Source: Tetracentron sinense (lineage: Eukaryota; Streptophyta; Magnoliopsida; Trochodendrales; Trochodendraceae). From it: DNA of 64,000 nucleotides. The translations under genes and the position numbers were made by a program. The stretch spans positions 17,298,547 to 17,362,546 of the forward strand of contig CM026556.1 in the NCBI GenBank assembly GCA_015143295.1, given 5' to 3'. Under the pieces are notes generated by a model. That model did not search any database. It saw only the letters and a program-made list of their open reading frames with translations, and was not told the DNA's origin. Below, in pieces: positions 48,149-60,725 of this stretch (position 1 is the stretch's first letter; every line of letters starts with the position of its first letter).

Positions 48149-49677
48149 TATCTAGTCATCATTGATTAACTCGCTATAAGCTAAATACTACCATTAGATA
48201 AATAATGAAAATAATATACCTCAATAAAACTAAAGAGAGTAATATTTCTATAGTACAGTATTATTCTATAAAAAAATAACCCCAATTTTATTATATTAAA
48301 ATTATGGGCCGTCACACATTAAGTCACCATTGATTAACTCGCTAAGCTAAATACTAACACTAGAGAAATAATATATCTCAATAAAACTAAAAGGAATAAT
48401 ATTGCTATAGTATAGTATTATTATAAAAAAAAATATTACTTTTAAAAATTAGCTGCATGTAGACTCGCAGGGTCGTGGACGTCCCACTCTTACCAGTTCG
48501 AGAAACACCTAGGTTGTGGGCACCACCACAAAGTATTTGTGTTTGTGCTAAAAAAAGTGGGCGTCTATGGCTAGCACTCCCCTGAGTTTTATTGAGGTAT
48601 AATATTTAACTACTTTTCTAATGTTAGTATTTCGCGCACCGAATATTCTTATTATGAAAGATTATTTAAGCCATAAAAAATCAGATTAACAAAAATAAAA
48701 TTTCAATGAAAAATTTGAGTACCCAATCAAAATGGTGAGACTTACCGCAAGTGAAGCCGAAAGCAAGGTTTTCATGAAATTAATTATCCATTTTAGAAGT
48801 TGTTGATTGTGCATCGTAGTTTCAATATAGTTTTAATACAGTAATTAACTACATTAGCGAAGCAATCTAGTTTAAAAATCAGAAAAAATCATAGTATTAA
48901 CAAAACAAGATAAGAAAATAATTAAACGACTTGATAAAACTTACCGTTAATGAAAACGAGAGCAAAGGGCATTCATCGACAACAACATAGGAAAAAGCAG
49001 AAGGGCAACCAAGGGCAATATGAGGCCTAGGGTAAGTGGCCCTTTTGCAAAATTTGTCGTTCACGCCCCTTTCCATATAACTCACAAGGTGTAGACATGG
49101 AAAAAAGATTAGCAAGAATAAAATTTCAATGAAAAATTTGAGTACCCAATCAAAATGGTGAGACTTACCGCGAGTAAACCCGATAACAAGATGAAACAAA
49201 GAATTAATTGTCCTTTTTAGAAGTTGTTAATTCGGCATCGTAGTTTTCATATAATTTAATGATGTAATTAACTACTTTAACGAAGAAATCTACTTTAGAA
49301 ATTAGAAAAACAAATTCATATTATTAACAAAACAAGATAAGAAAAGAATTAAACAAAATGAACAAACTTACCGTTAAAAAAGGCGAGAGCAAAGGACATC
49401 GATCGGCAGCAACACAGGCAAAAGCAGAAGAACAGTCGAGAGCAATGCGATATCTAGGGTAAGTGACCCATTTGCAGAAGTCGTCGTTCACGCCCCATTC
49501 CATATAGCTCACAAGGTGTAGTTGTACATGAAAAAAATATCAAAATATAAGTTTCTACATCAAAATTTATAAAGAAATAAAGAATATAAAATTTAATACC
49601 TAAAAGTACAAGAACTAAGAAGAGGATTGTAATTGGATTGAATCTTTAGAAGGGAATTTCCTTGAATCAAAACATCT
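48149..49677 (-). repeat. 0.9-kb array units with an LTR tip
   Basis: Unit sequence is interrupted at 48281-48317 by just the last ~37 bp of an LTR ('attatgggccgtcacaca'). A unit near 49.1 kb carries a distinctive deletion joining 'caaggtgtagacatgg' to 'attagcaagaataaa'. The SYMERG-type frame is open twice (48897-49199, 49324-49512). Confidence 0.85.
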
Positions 49678-50747
49678 TGTGACGCCCTGAACCCGCACCT
49701 AAGGAATAATGTTCCGAGACATGTCACCGTTCGTCTTAACCACGCATACGGAAGACTTTACCTGCAACAATACGGGGAATTTTTAACTTTTCTTATTAGC
49801 TTACATAAGCAATAACAAATGGTCATTACAATAACCCATCATAAGCAAATGTAATAACTCACTTCTATAGTAGCATTTACTTTTTATGCCACAACTATGT
49901 CTGTACACTACCCAAAATTAATCAAGCGTAGCTCCTTGCCAATCAACAACCGCTTCAGAATCTGAAGACATAAACTGAGGAGTGAGCTATAGAGCCCAAC
50001 AAAATCCACAATCCATCTAGACTATTTTCCAGATAATAATACATATCAAAATGATAAAATAATACCGATCAATTTTAATATTACAATAGTAAATAATATC
50101 GTAAATCGTGGCCCAAAATCACTCAGAGCAATTTCACTCTAACCGAGGTTCCCAACCTCAAACTATTTCCCATCCATCAATTTCATCCAATATCAACTGT
50201 GTTCACAATTCTAGGTTACCGTTCCTGAAAACCGCTCATTCTCTATTCTTGAGTCTAATGACTCAATCGACCAAGCATTCACCTGCATACAACCTTTATC
50301 CCTGAGTTCACAGACTCAGCTATCAATCGATTGAGTTCATGCCCATTCAAACCATACCTTGAGCCTTTAGACTCAATACAAGATCATAAAACTATCTAAC
50401 TCAACCACAGTGAGAACCTTATCCTCACGACATCTCTATCAGATAACACAACCATCGCTTCCCCTGACCTAGTCAAAGAGGATCTAGGGATATCATTTCA
50501 CCAACTCTTGACTATCAGTCATGGAGGACTAACAACACACCACTCCTGACCTAGTCAAAGAGGATCTATGAATATAAATTCACCCACTTCCGACTATCAG
50601 TCACGGAGGACCACACAATGCCACCACTCCAAACCTAATAAAAGAGGATCTATGGATAACACTCCACCCACTCCCGACGATGAGTCACGTACATAGTCAA
50701 AGAGGATCTATGGCTAGTATTCCACCCACTCCTGACTATCAGTCACG
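49678..50747 (-). mobile_element. Long LTR block C (truncated)
   Basis: Starts with a clean 'tgtgacgccctgaaccc' after the target 'catct' (49673-49677). It continues through the dyads and about four minisatellite units, then stops inside 'agtcacgta', where array sequence 'gtaagtggccc' takes over. The shared 'gta' suggests a microhomology join. Confidence 0.8.
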
Positions 50748-53100
50748 TAAGTGGCCCTTTTGCAGATGTCCTCGTTCACGACCCGGTCAATATAGCTCAC
50801 GAGGTAGTTGTACAAGACAAACATATCAAAATATAATTTCCTATATAAAATTTTTTGAAGAAATAAAGAATATAAAATATAATACCTAAAAGTATAACAA
50901 CTAAGAAGAGAATTGTATTTGGATCGAGTCTTTAGAAGAAATTTCCCTAAAGCAAGACATCTAGTCATCATTGATTAACTCCCTAAGCTAAATATTAAAA
51001 CTAGATAAAAAATAAAAATTAATATATCTCAATAAAACAAAAGGGAGCAATATTTTTTTAGTATAGTATTATTACATAAAAAATATTACCTCTAGGATTT
51101 TAGCTAGACTCGTAGGGTCGTGGACGTCCTACTCTTACCAGTTCGACAAACATCTAGGTTGTAGGCACCACCACCAAGTATTTGTGCTTGGGCTAAAAAG
51201 AGTGCGTCTATGGCGATCGCTCCCCTTAGTTTTATTAAGGTATAGTATTTTATTTATTTATTTATCTAGTGTTAGTATTTAGCGCACTGAATATTCTTAT
51301 TATGTAAGATTATTTAAGCCATAAAAAATCAGATTAACAATAAATAAAATTACAATGAAAATTTTGAGTACCCAATCAAAATGGTGAGACGTAACGCAAG
51401 TGAAGCTGAAACCAAGGTAAAAGATGGAATTAATTGTTCGTTTTAGAAGTTAGTTGGAGTTTCCATATAGTTTTAATGGTGTAATTAACTACTTTACTGA
51501 AGAAATATACTTTAGAAATAAACAAAAAAAAATTATTATTTAAAAAAAAAACAAGATAAGAAAATAATTAAACCAAATGATAAAACAAACCAATAATGAA
51601 GTCGAGAGCAAAGGGCATTCATCGACAGCAACACAGGCAAAAGCAAAAGGGCACCCGAGAGCAAGCTAAGGCCTAAGGTAGTTGTGGCCCTTTTGTAGAA
51701 GTCGTCGTTCACACCTCGTTCCATATAGCTCACAAGGTGAGGTTGTACATGAAAAAAAAATCAAAATATCAATTTCTGCAGCAAAAAAATTTCAAGAAAT
51801 AAATAATATCTAAAAGCACAAGAACTAAGAAGAGGATTGTATTTGGCTTGAGTCACTAGAAGGGAATTTACCATAAGTAAGACATCTAGTCACCATTAAT
51901 TAACTCCCTAAGCTAAATATTAACACTAGATAAATAATAAAAATAATATAACACAATAAAAAAAATATACCTCATAGAAGCCTCGTCTTTTTAGCACTAG
52001 TACAAATACTTTGCGGAGGGGCACACAACCTAGGTATTTGTCGAACTAGTAAGAGTGGGATGTCCACGGCCCTGTGAGTCTACTACATGCATCTAAATCC
52101 TAAAAGTGATATTTTTTCTATAAGTATTCTAAACTACTAAAATATTAGATTATCAACTTTATAACAATACCATTAACTAAGATAAAGTAGCACCGAATAT
52201 TCTTATTATGTAAGATTATTTAAGCCAAAAAAATTCAGATTAGCGACAATAAAATTTCAAAGAAAAATTTGAATGCCCAATCAAAACGGTGAGACGTAAT
52301 GCAAGTGAAGCCGAAACAAAGGTGAAACATAGAATTAATTGTTCGTTTTATAAGTTGTTAATTCTCCATCACAGTTTCCATATAGTTTTAACATTGTAAT
52401 TAACTACTTTACAGAAGAAATCCACTTTAGAAATTTTTTAAAAAATCATATTATTAAAAAAAAAACAAGATAAGAAAAGAATTAGACAAAATGATAAAAC
52501 ATACCGTTAGTGAAGCCGAGAGCAAAGGGCATTCATCGACAGCAACACAGGCAAAAGCAGTCTCGCAAGCTGTGGCCTAGGGTAAGTGACCCTTTTGCAG
52601 AAGTCGTCGTTCACACAGCTTTCCATATAGCTCACAAGGTGTAGTTATACATGAAAAACAATTCAAAATATCAGTTTCTGCATCAAAATTTTTTGAATAA
52701 ATAAATAATATAAAAATATAATACCTAAAAGTACAAGAACTAAGAAGAGGATTGTATTTGGATCGAGTCCTTAGAAGGGAATTTCCCTCAACCAAGACAT
52801 CTAGAGATCATTAATTAACTCGCTAAGCTAAATACTAACACTAGATAAATAATTAAAATAATATATCTCAATAAAACTATGGGGAGTGTTAGCCATAAAC
52901 GCCTTCACTTTTTAGCACAAGCACAATTACTATGCGGTGGGGCCCACAACCTAGGTGTTTGTCGAATTGGTAAGAGTGGGACGTTCACGGCCCTGTGAGT
53001 CTACACGCATCTAAATCCTAAAAGTGATATTTTTTCTATAATAATACTTAATTATTAAAATATTAGATCATCAACTCTATAACCATACCAATAACTTAGA

Positions 53101-53158
53101 ACCCTCGAGGATTAGTCCTGACCTAAAGGGTTGGGGACACCCTGAGTTCCAAAAAATA
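53101..53158 (+). mobile_element. SINE copy 3, 5'-truncated
   Basis: Only the last ~58 bp of the SINE remain, from 'ccctcgaggattagtcctg' to the A-rich tail. Downstream flank is the same as in copy 2. Confidence 0.85.
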
Positions 53159-55691
53159 ACATTATTTAAGTCACAAAAAATCATATTAGCACGAATAAAA
53201 TTTCAATGAAAATTTTGAGTACCCAATCACAATGATGAGACTTATTATGAGCCAATAGCAAGGTGAAACATGTAATTAATTGCCCTTTTTAGAAGTTGTT
53301 CATTCTGCATCATAATATTTATATAGTTTTAATGGTGTAATTAACTACTTTAGCGAAAAAATCTACTTTAGAAATCAGAAAAAAAATCATGTTATTAACA
53401 AAACAAGATAAGAAAACAATTAAACAAAATGATAAAACTTACCGTTAATGAAGGCGAGAGCAAAGGGAATTCATCAACAGCAACACAGGCAAAAGCAGAA
53501 GGACAGTCGAGAGCAAGGTGAGGCCTAGGGTAAGTGGCCCTTTTGCAGATGTCCTCGTTCACACCCCATTCAATATAGCTCACAAGGTGTAGTTGTACAT
53601 GAAAAAAAGATCAAAATATCATTTTCTACATCAAATTTTTTGAAGAAATGAAGAATATAAAATATAATACCTAAAAGTATAACAACTAAGAAGAGGATTG
53701 TATTTGGATCGAGTCTTTAGAAGAAATTTCCCTAAAGCAAGATATCTAGTCATCATTGATCAACTCGCTAAGCTAAATACTAAAACTGGATAAAAAAATA
53801 TAAATTAATATATCTCAATAAAACTAAAGGGAGCGTATTGAATAATTGTGCTTGTGCTAAAAAGAGTGCGTCTTTGGCTATCATTCCCCTTAGTTTTATT
53901 GAGGTATATTATTTTATTATTTATCTAGTGTTAGTATTTAGCGCATTGAATATTCTTATTATGTAAGATTATTTAAGCCATAAAAAATCAGATTAGCAAA
54001 AATAAAATTACAATGAAAATTTTGAGTACCCAATCAAAATGGTGAGACGTAACGCAAGTGAAGCCGAAACCAAGGTGAAACATGGAATTAATTGTTCATT
54101 TTAGAAGTTAGTTGGAGTTTCCATATAGTTTTAATGGTGTAATTAACTACTTTACCGAAGAAATCTACTTTAGAAATGAACAAAAAAAATATATATTATT
54201 TAAAAAAAAAAAGAGATAAAAAAAGAATTAAACAAAATGATAAAACATACCGATAATAAAGCCAAGAGCAAAGGGCATTCATTCACAGCAACACAAGGAA
54301 AAGCAAAAGGGCAGCCAAGAGCAAGCTGAGGCCTAAGGTAGTTGTGGCCCTTTTGCAGAAGTCTTCGTTCACACCCCGTTCCATATAGCTCACAAGGTGA
54401 GGTTGTACATGAAAAAAATATATATATATATCAGTTTCTGCACCAAAAAAATTTCAAGAAACAAATAATATAAAAAAATATCTAAAAGCACAAGAATTAT
54501 GAAGAGGATTGTATTTGGCTCGAGTCACTAGAAGGGAATTTACCACAAGTAAGACACCCATTCACCATTAATTAACTCCCTAAGCTAAATATTAACACTA
54601 GATAAATAATCAAAATAATATAACTCAATAAAAATAATATACCTCATAGACGCCTCCTCTTTTTAGCACTAGCACAAATACTTTGCGGTGGGGCACACAA
54701 CCTAGGTATTTGTCAAACTAGTAAGAGTGCGATGTCCACGGCCCTGTGAGTCTACTACATGCATCTAAATCCTAAATGTAATATTTTTTCTATAATTATA
54801 CTAAACTACTAAAATATTAGATTATCAACTTTATAACGATACCATTAACTTAGATAAAGTAGCACTGAATATTCTTATTATGTAAGATTATTTAAGCCAA
54901 AAAAAATCAAATTAGCAACAATAAAATTTTAATGAAAAATTTGAGTACCCAATCAAAACGGTGAGACGTAACGCAAGGGAAGCCAAAACCAAGATGAAAC
55001 ATAGAATCAATTGTTCATTGTAGAAGTTGTTAATTCTCTATCGTAGTTAATTAGACAAAATGATAAAACATACCTTTAGTGAAGCCGAGAGCAAAGGGCA
55101 TTCATCGACAACAACACAGGCAAAAGCAGAAGGGTAGCCGAGAGCAAGCTGAGGCCTAGGGTAAGTGACCCTTTTGCAGAAGTCGTCGTTCACACCCCAT
55201 TCCATATAGCTCACAAGGAGTAGTTGTACATGAAAAAAAATTCAAAATATCAGTTTCTGCATCAAAATTTTTTGAAGAAATAAATAATATAAAAATATAA
55301 TACCTAAAAGTACAAGAACTAAGAAGAGGATTGTATTTGGATCGAGTCCCCAGAAGGGAATTTCCCTCAACCAAGACATCTAGAGATCATTGATTAACTC
55401 GTTAAGCTAAATACTAACACTAGATAAATAATAAAAATAATATACCTCCATAAAACTAAGAGGAGTGTTAGCCATAGACGCATTCTCTTTTTACCACAAG
55501 CACAAATACTTTGCGGTGGGACCCACAACCTAGGTGTTTGTCGAATTGATGAGAATGGGACGTTCACGGTCCTCTGAGTCTACACGCATCTAAATCCTAA
55601 AAGTGATATTTTTTCTATAATAATACTAAACTATTAAAATATTAGATTATCAACTTTATAACGATACCATTAACTTAGATAAAGTAACACT

Positions 55692-55870
55692 GATTCATGG
55701 GCCTTTCGCCAAGTGGGAGGCCTTGGGTTCCATTTCTCACTCCCCCTTTGGGGCCAGCCCCGCACGGGTTTATCCAGACTTACCAGGTGTGGCGGGTTAT
55801 GGGCTCATATTGCACCCTCGGGGATTAGTCCTGACCTAAAGGGTTGGGGACACCCTAAGTTCCAAAAAAT
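55692..55870 (+). mobile_element. SINE copy 2, full length
   Basis: Head 'gggcctttcgccaagtggga' resembles a tRNA A box, and 'ggttccatttctc' a B box. The tail is 'gagttcc'-like plus A-rich. It replaces about 20 bp of the array unit after 'aaagtaacactg'. Confidence 0.82.
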
Positions 55871-56235
55871 AACGTTATTTAAGTCATAAAAAATCATATT
55901 AGCACGAATAAAATTTCAATGAAAATTTTGAGTACTTAATCACAATGATGAGACTTACTGTGAGCCGATTGCAAGGTGAAACATGTAATTAATTGTCCGT
56001 TTTAGAAGTTGTTCATTCTGCATCGTAATTTTCATATAGTTTTAATGGTGTAATTAACTACTTTAGCGAAAAAATCTACTTTAGAAATCAGAAAAAAATC
56101 ATGTTATTAACAAAACAAGATAAGAAAACCATTAAACAAAATGATAAAATTTACCGTTAATGAAGGGGAGAGCAAAGGGAATTCATCGACAGCAACACAG
56201 GCAAAAGCAGAAGGGCAGTCGAGAGCAAGGTGAGG

Positions 56236-56297
56236 CCTAGGATGAAAGAAAAATCTTGCTTTTGGGATATCCATACGCCATGCCACGACATCAACTT
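56236..56297. other. Spacer at the centre of the large inverted duplication
   Basis: 62 bp with no unit homology ('gggatatccatacgccatgc' inside). To its left units run one way, to its right the other. Confidence 0.8.
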
Positions 56298-57748
56298 GGT
56301 TTCTGATTTCTAAAGTAGATTGCTTCGCTAATGTAGTTAATTACTCCATTAAAACTATATTAAAACTACGATGCTCAATCAACAACTTCTAAAACGGATA
56401 ATTAATTCAATGAAAACCTTGCTTTTGGCATCACTTGCGGTAAGTCTCACCATTTTGATTGGGTACTCAAATTTTTCTTTGAAATTTTATTCTTGCTAAT
56501 CTGATTTTTTATGGCTTAAATAATCTTTCATAATAAGAATATTCGGTATGCTAAATACTAACATTAGATAAGTAATTAAATATTATACCTCAGTAAAACG
56601 AAGGGGAGTGCTAGCCATAGACGCCCACTCTTTTTAGCACAAACACAAATACTGTGGTGGGGCCCACAACCTAGGTGTTTGTTGAATTGGTAAGAGTGGG
56701 ACGTCCTCGACCCTGCGAGTCTACATGCAACTAATTTTTAAAAGTAATATTTCTTTTATAATAATACTATACTATAGAAATATTGTTCTCTTTATTTTTA
56801 TTGAGGTATATTATTTTTATTATTTCTTTAGTGGTAGTAATTAGCTTAGCGAGTTAATCAATGGTGAAGGAAATTCCCTTCTAACGACTCAGATGCAAAT
56901 AGAATCTTCTTCTTAGTTCTTGTACTTTTAAGTATTATATTTTATATTCTTTATTTCTTCAAAAAATTTTATGTGGAAATCGATATTTTGATATTTTTTC
57001 ATGTACAACTACACCTTGTGAGCTATATGGAATGGAGCATGAACGACGACTTCTGCAAAAGGGCCACTTACCTTACCCTGTGCCTCACATTGCTCTCTGC
57101 TGCCCTTCTGCTTTTGCCTGTGTTGCTGTCAATCAATGCCCTTTGCTCTCGGCTTCATTAACGGTAAGTTCTATCAAAACGTTTATTTGTTTTCTTATCT
57201 TGTTTATTTAATCATATGATTTTTTTATTATTTCTAAAGTAGATTTCTTCGGTAAAGTTGTTAATTACACCATTAAAACTATTTAAAAACTACGATGCAT
57301 AATTAACAAATTCTAAAACGGACAATTAATTCCTTGTTTGACCTTACTTTCGGCTTCACTTGCGTTAAGTCTCACCATTTTGATTGAGTACTTAAACTTT
57401 TTATTGAAAATATATTCTTGCTAATCTTATTTTTTATAGCTTAAATAATCTTACATAATAAGAATATTCAGTGCGCTAAATACTAACACTAGATAAATAA
57501 TTAAAATAATATACCTAAATAAAACTAAGGGGAGTGCTTGCAATAGACGCCCACTCTTTTTAGCACAAACACAAATACTTTGCGGTGAGGCCCTCAACCT
57601 AGGTGTTTGTCGAACTTGTAAGAGTGAAATGTCCACGACCCTGCGAGTCTACATGCTACTAATCCTTTAGTTTTATTTAGATATATAGTTTCATTATTTA
57701 TCTAATGGAAGTATTTAGCTTATCGAGTTAATCAATGGTGACTAGATG
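56298..57748 (+). repeat. 0.9-kb array units, inverted orientation
   Basis: About one and a half units, reverse complement of those on the left. Includes a frame with MNDDFCKRATY and LLSAALLLLPVLLSINALCS (56973-57161). The GC-rich core (56570-56780 and 57480-57660) is inverted relative to its flanks. Confidence 0.87.
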
Positions 57749-58779
57749 TGTGACGACCCATAATTTTAATATAATCAAATTGGGGTTATTGATCCTTAAC
57801 CAGGTTGAATTGTACAAAAATTTATTAAATTTGTGATTTTTGTGTGGGACTAGGTTTGTACTGATAAAATTGAGTATTTTTCTTCAAAAATCACACATAG
57901 CATGTCGGTCGACTATCGTGACAATTATTTTTCGTGTTGGTGTCATACATAGATTCGTGTTGCCGCAGTGCAATCGGTGTTCAAAAACCCAGGAAATACG
58001 CGGGATCGGACATTTAGTAGGTCTTCAGTATTTTCAGTCTGTCCCAATGGAAATACGTGAATAAGAATGGAATTGATGGGGATGAGATTAGAATGGAGCG
58101 AGAGGGAGGTAGCCCTCAGTTCCGGGCTGAAAAGCTTGGAATTTTATGTTCGAATAAGCTTGGGCAATCAATCGTCGGTTTGGACGATCGATCTCACTAC
58201 ATGCAAAAGCCATGGGCGATCAATTGTCTGGTGTTTTAACGATTGATCGTAAGCATGTCAGAAGACCTGGGGGATTTCTAGACCCTTGGCAATCGATCAT
58301 AGGGTGTGATGATGCTTGTACCCGGAAGCCTAATTTGGGATTCCATACGTGAAATGTGATGTGTTTGGATGCTTTTTATGGCAATGGATGGATCCATTGG
58401 CCAAAATATGTCTCCTATGGGAACGACTTGTTATGATATGATGTAATTTGTTATTTGTTGGGCATTGAACGGATGCATCGGCCCGGATATTTTCCCTATC
58501 GGAACAACTATGACATGATGTGATGTTATGGCGATGGTAGGGTCCATCAGCCTGGGAAAGTTCCACTTCGGAATAGTCTTTGTATGATGTGACGTTAATG
58601 AAACGTTTATGAGGCGATGAAAGGGTTCATCGGCCAGATCATGTTCCCTAGCGGAACGATATACTTCTGGACTTGGTCTATGGGCGCAAGGCCCAATTGG
58701 TTTAGTTATCCGAGCGAGGCTTAGGATAATTGAAGATTTACTACAGTTAGAAACTCTAATCAGTATCAGATGTTAGTCG

Positions 58780-59945
58780 TTAGTCCTCCGTGACTGATAG
58801 TCGGGAGTGGGTGGATTTATATCCATAGATCCTCTTTGACTAGGTCAGGAGTGGTGTGTTGTTAGTCCTCCGTGATTGATAGACGGGAGTGAGTGAATTT
58901 ATATCCATAGATCCTCTTTGACTAGGTTAGGAGTGGTGTGTTGTTAGTCCACAGTGACTGATAGTCGGGAGTAGGTTGATTTATATCCATAGATCCTCTT
59001 TTACTAGGTCTGGAGTTGTGTGTTGTTAGTCCTCCGTGACTGATAGTCGGGAGTGGGTGGAGTAATATCCATAGATCCTCTTTGACGAGGCATCTAACTG
59101 ATGGTTGGGAGAGGGTGGAATTCTATCCATAGATTCTCTTTGACTAGTTACGTGACTGATGGTCGGGAGTGGTGAAGTGTTATCCATATATCCTCTTTGA
59201 CTAGGTCTGGAGTGGTCGCATTGTGTGGTCCTCCGTGACTGATAGTCGGCAGTGGATGGACTTATATCTATAGATCCTCTTTGACTAGGTTAGGAGTGGT
59301 GTGTTGTTAGTCCTCCATGACTGATAGTCGGGAGTGGTTGGAGTAATATCCATAGATCAACTTTGACGAGGTACGTGACTGATAGTCGGGAATGGGTGGA
59401 ATACTATCCATAGATCCTCTTTGACTAGGTACGTGACCGATCGTCGGTAGTGGGTGGAGTGTTATCCATATATCCTCTTTGACTAGGTCTGGAGTGGTGT
59501 CTGTCATTGTGTGGTCTTCCGTGACTGATAGTCGGGAGTGAGTGAATTGATATCCATAGATCCTCTTTGACTAGGTGAAGAGTGGTTGGTTGTTAGTCCT
59601 CCGTGACTAATAGTTGGGAGTGGGTGGGGTAATATCCATAGATCCTCTTTGCCGAGGTACGTGACTGATAATCGGGATTGGTGGAAAACTATCTATAGAT
59701 CCCCTTTGACTAAGTACGTGACTGATCGTCGAAAGTGGGTGGAGTGTTATCCCTAGATTCTCTTTGGCTAGGTCTGGAGTGGTGGCATTGTGTGGTCATC
59801 TGTGACTGATAGTCGGGAGTGGGTGGATTTAGATCCATAGATCCTCTTTGACTAGGTCAAGAGTGGTGGTGTGGTTAAATCCTTTGTGACTGATAGTCGG
59901 GAGTAGGTGAAATGATAACCATAGATCCTCTTTAACTAGGTCAGG
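58780..59945 (+). repeat. Minisatellite of LTR block D with higher-order pattern
   Basis: Sixteen units marked by 'gatcctctttgactagg'. Successive spacings are 82, 82, 82, 58, 57, 84, 82, 58, 58, 88, 82, 57, 58, 82, 86 bp. After the first unit this is a repeated long-long-short-short block of about 280 bp. Confidence 0.9.
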
Positions 59946-60028
59946 GGAGGCGATGGTGTATTATCTGATAGAGATGTCGTGAGGACAAAGTTCTCAGAGT
60001 GAGTTAGATTGTTGTATGATCTTGTATT

Positions 60029-60155
60029 GAGTCTAAAGACTCAAGGTGTGGTTTCAATGGGCATGAGCCTGATCGATTGATAGCTGAGTCTGTGAACTCA
60101 GGGATAGAGGTTGTATGCGGGTGAAGGCCTGGTCGATCGAGTCTGTGGACTCAAG
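60029..60155 (+). promoter_or_regulatory. Three spaced TGAGTC/GACTCA dyads
   Basis: 'ttgagtctaaagactcaa', 'ctgagtctgtgaactcag' and 'cgagtctgtggactcaag', about 54 bp apart. They resemble bZIP/GCN4-like half sites arranged as inverted pairs. The same trio occurs in blocks A, B and C. Function not known. Confidence 0.55.
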
Positions 60156-60725
60156 AATAGAGAGTGAGCGGTTATCTGGAACAGTAACCTGGAGTTGTGA
60201 ACACTGTTGATATTGGATGAAATTGATGGATGGGACATAGTATCAGGTTGGGAACCTCGGTTAGAGTGAAATTGATCAGGGTGGCCTCGGAACACGATTT
60301 ACGAAATTATTTACTATTGTAATATAGAAATTGATCAGTATTATTATATCATTTTGATATGTATTATTATGTGGAAAATAGTCTAGATGGGCTACAGAAT
60401 TTGCTGGGCTCTATAGCTCACCCCTCATTTTATGTTTTAAAATTCTGAAGCGGTGCTCAATTGGCAAGGGAGCTACGCTTGATAAATTTTGGGAAGTGTA
60501 CCGCGTAATTGTGGCGCAAAAAGTAAAGACTACTATACCCAGTGAGACAATGCATTTGCTGATGATGGGTTATTGTGATGACCGGTTGTTAGTGCTTATA
60601 TAAGCTCATAAGAAAAGTTAAAAATTCACGTATTTTCATGGGAAAAGTCTTCCGCATGCGTGGTTATGACGAACGGGCACGCGTCTCGGAACATTATTCC
60701 TTAGGCGCGGGTTCGGGGAGTCACA

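Larger units (their letters stand above)
50748..56235 (-). repeat. 0.9-kb array units, about six copies up to the turning point
   Basis: Units end near 50800, 51730, 52630, 53585, 54390 and 55210, with a last one broken at 56235 after 'aggcctagg'. Some copies have the core inverted (51100-51270, 53840-53920). Two copies (51.6 and 54.3 kb) share 'ggtagttgtggccc', so neighbouring pairs were amplified together. One copy shifts to a frame with LLSGALLLLPVLLSMNALCS. Confidence 0.87.
57749..60725 (+). mobile_element. Long LTR block D, full length (2977 bp)
   Basis: Begins TGTGACGACCCATAATTTT and ends 'ttcggggagtcaca', flanked by perfect 5-bp duplications AGATG (57744-57748 and 60726-60730). Orientation is opposite to blocks A-C. 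It lacks the TATA/leader segment present in block E, carries the GATC cluster, the 'ggcgatggtagggtccat'-type repeats (58370-58650), the minisatellite and three TGAGTC dyads (60029-60155). No internal domain. Confidence 0.8.
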
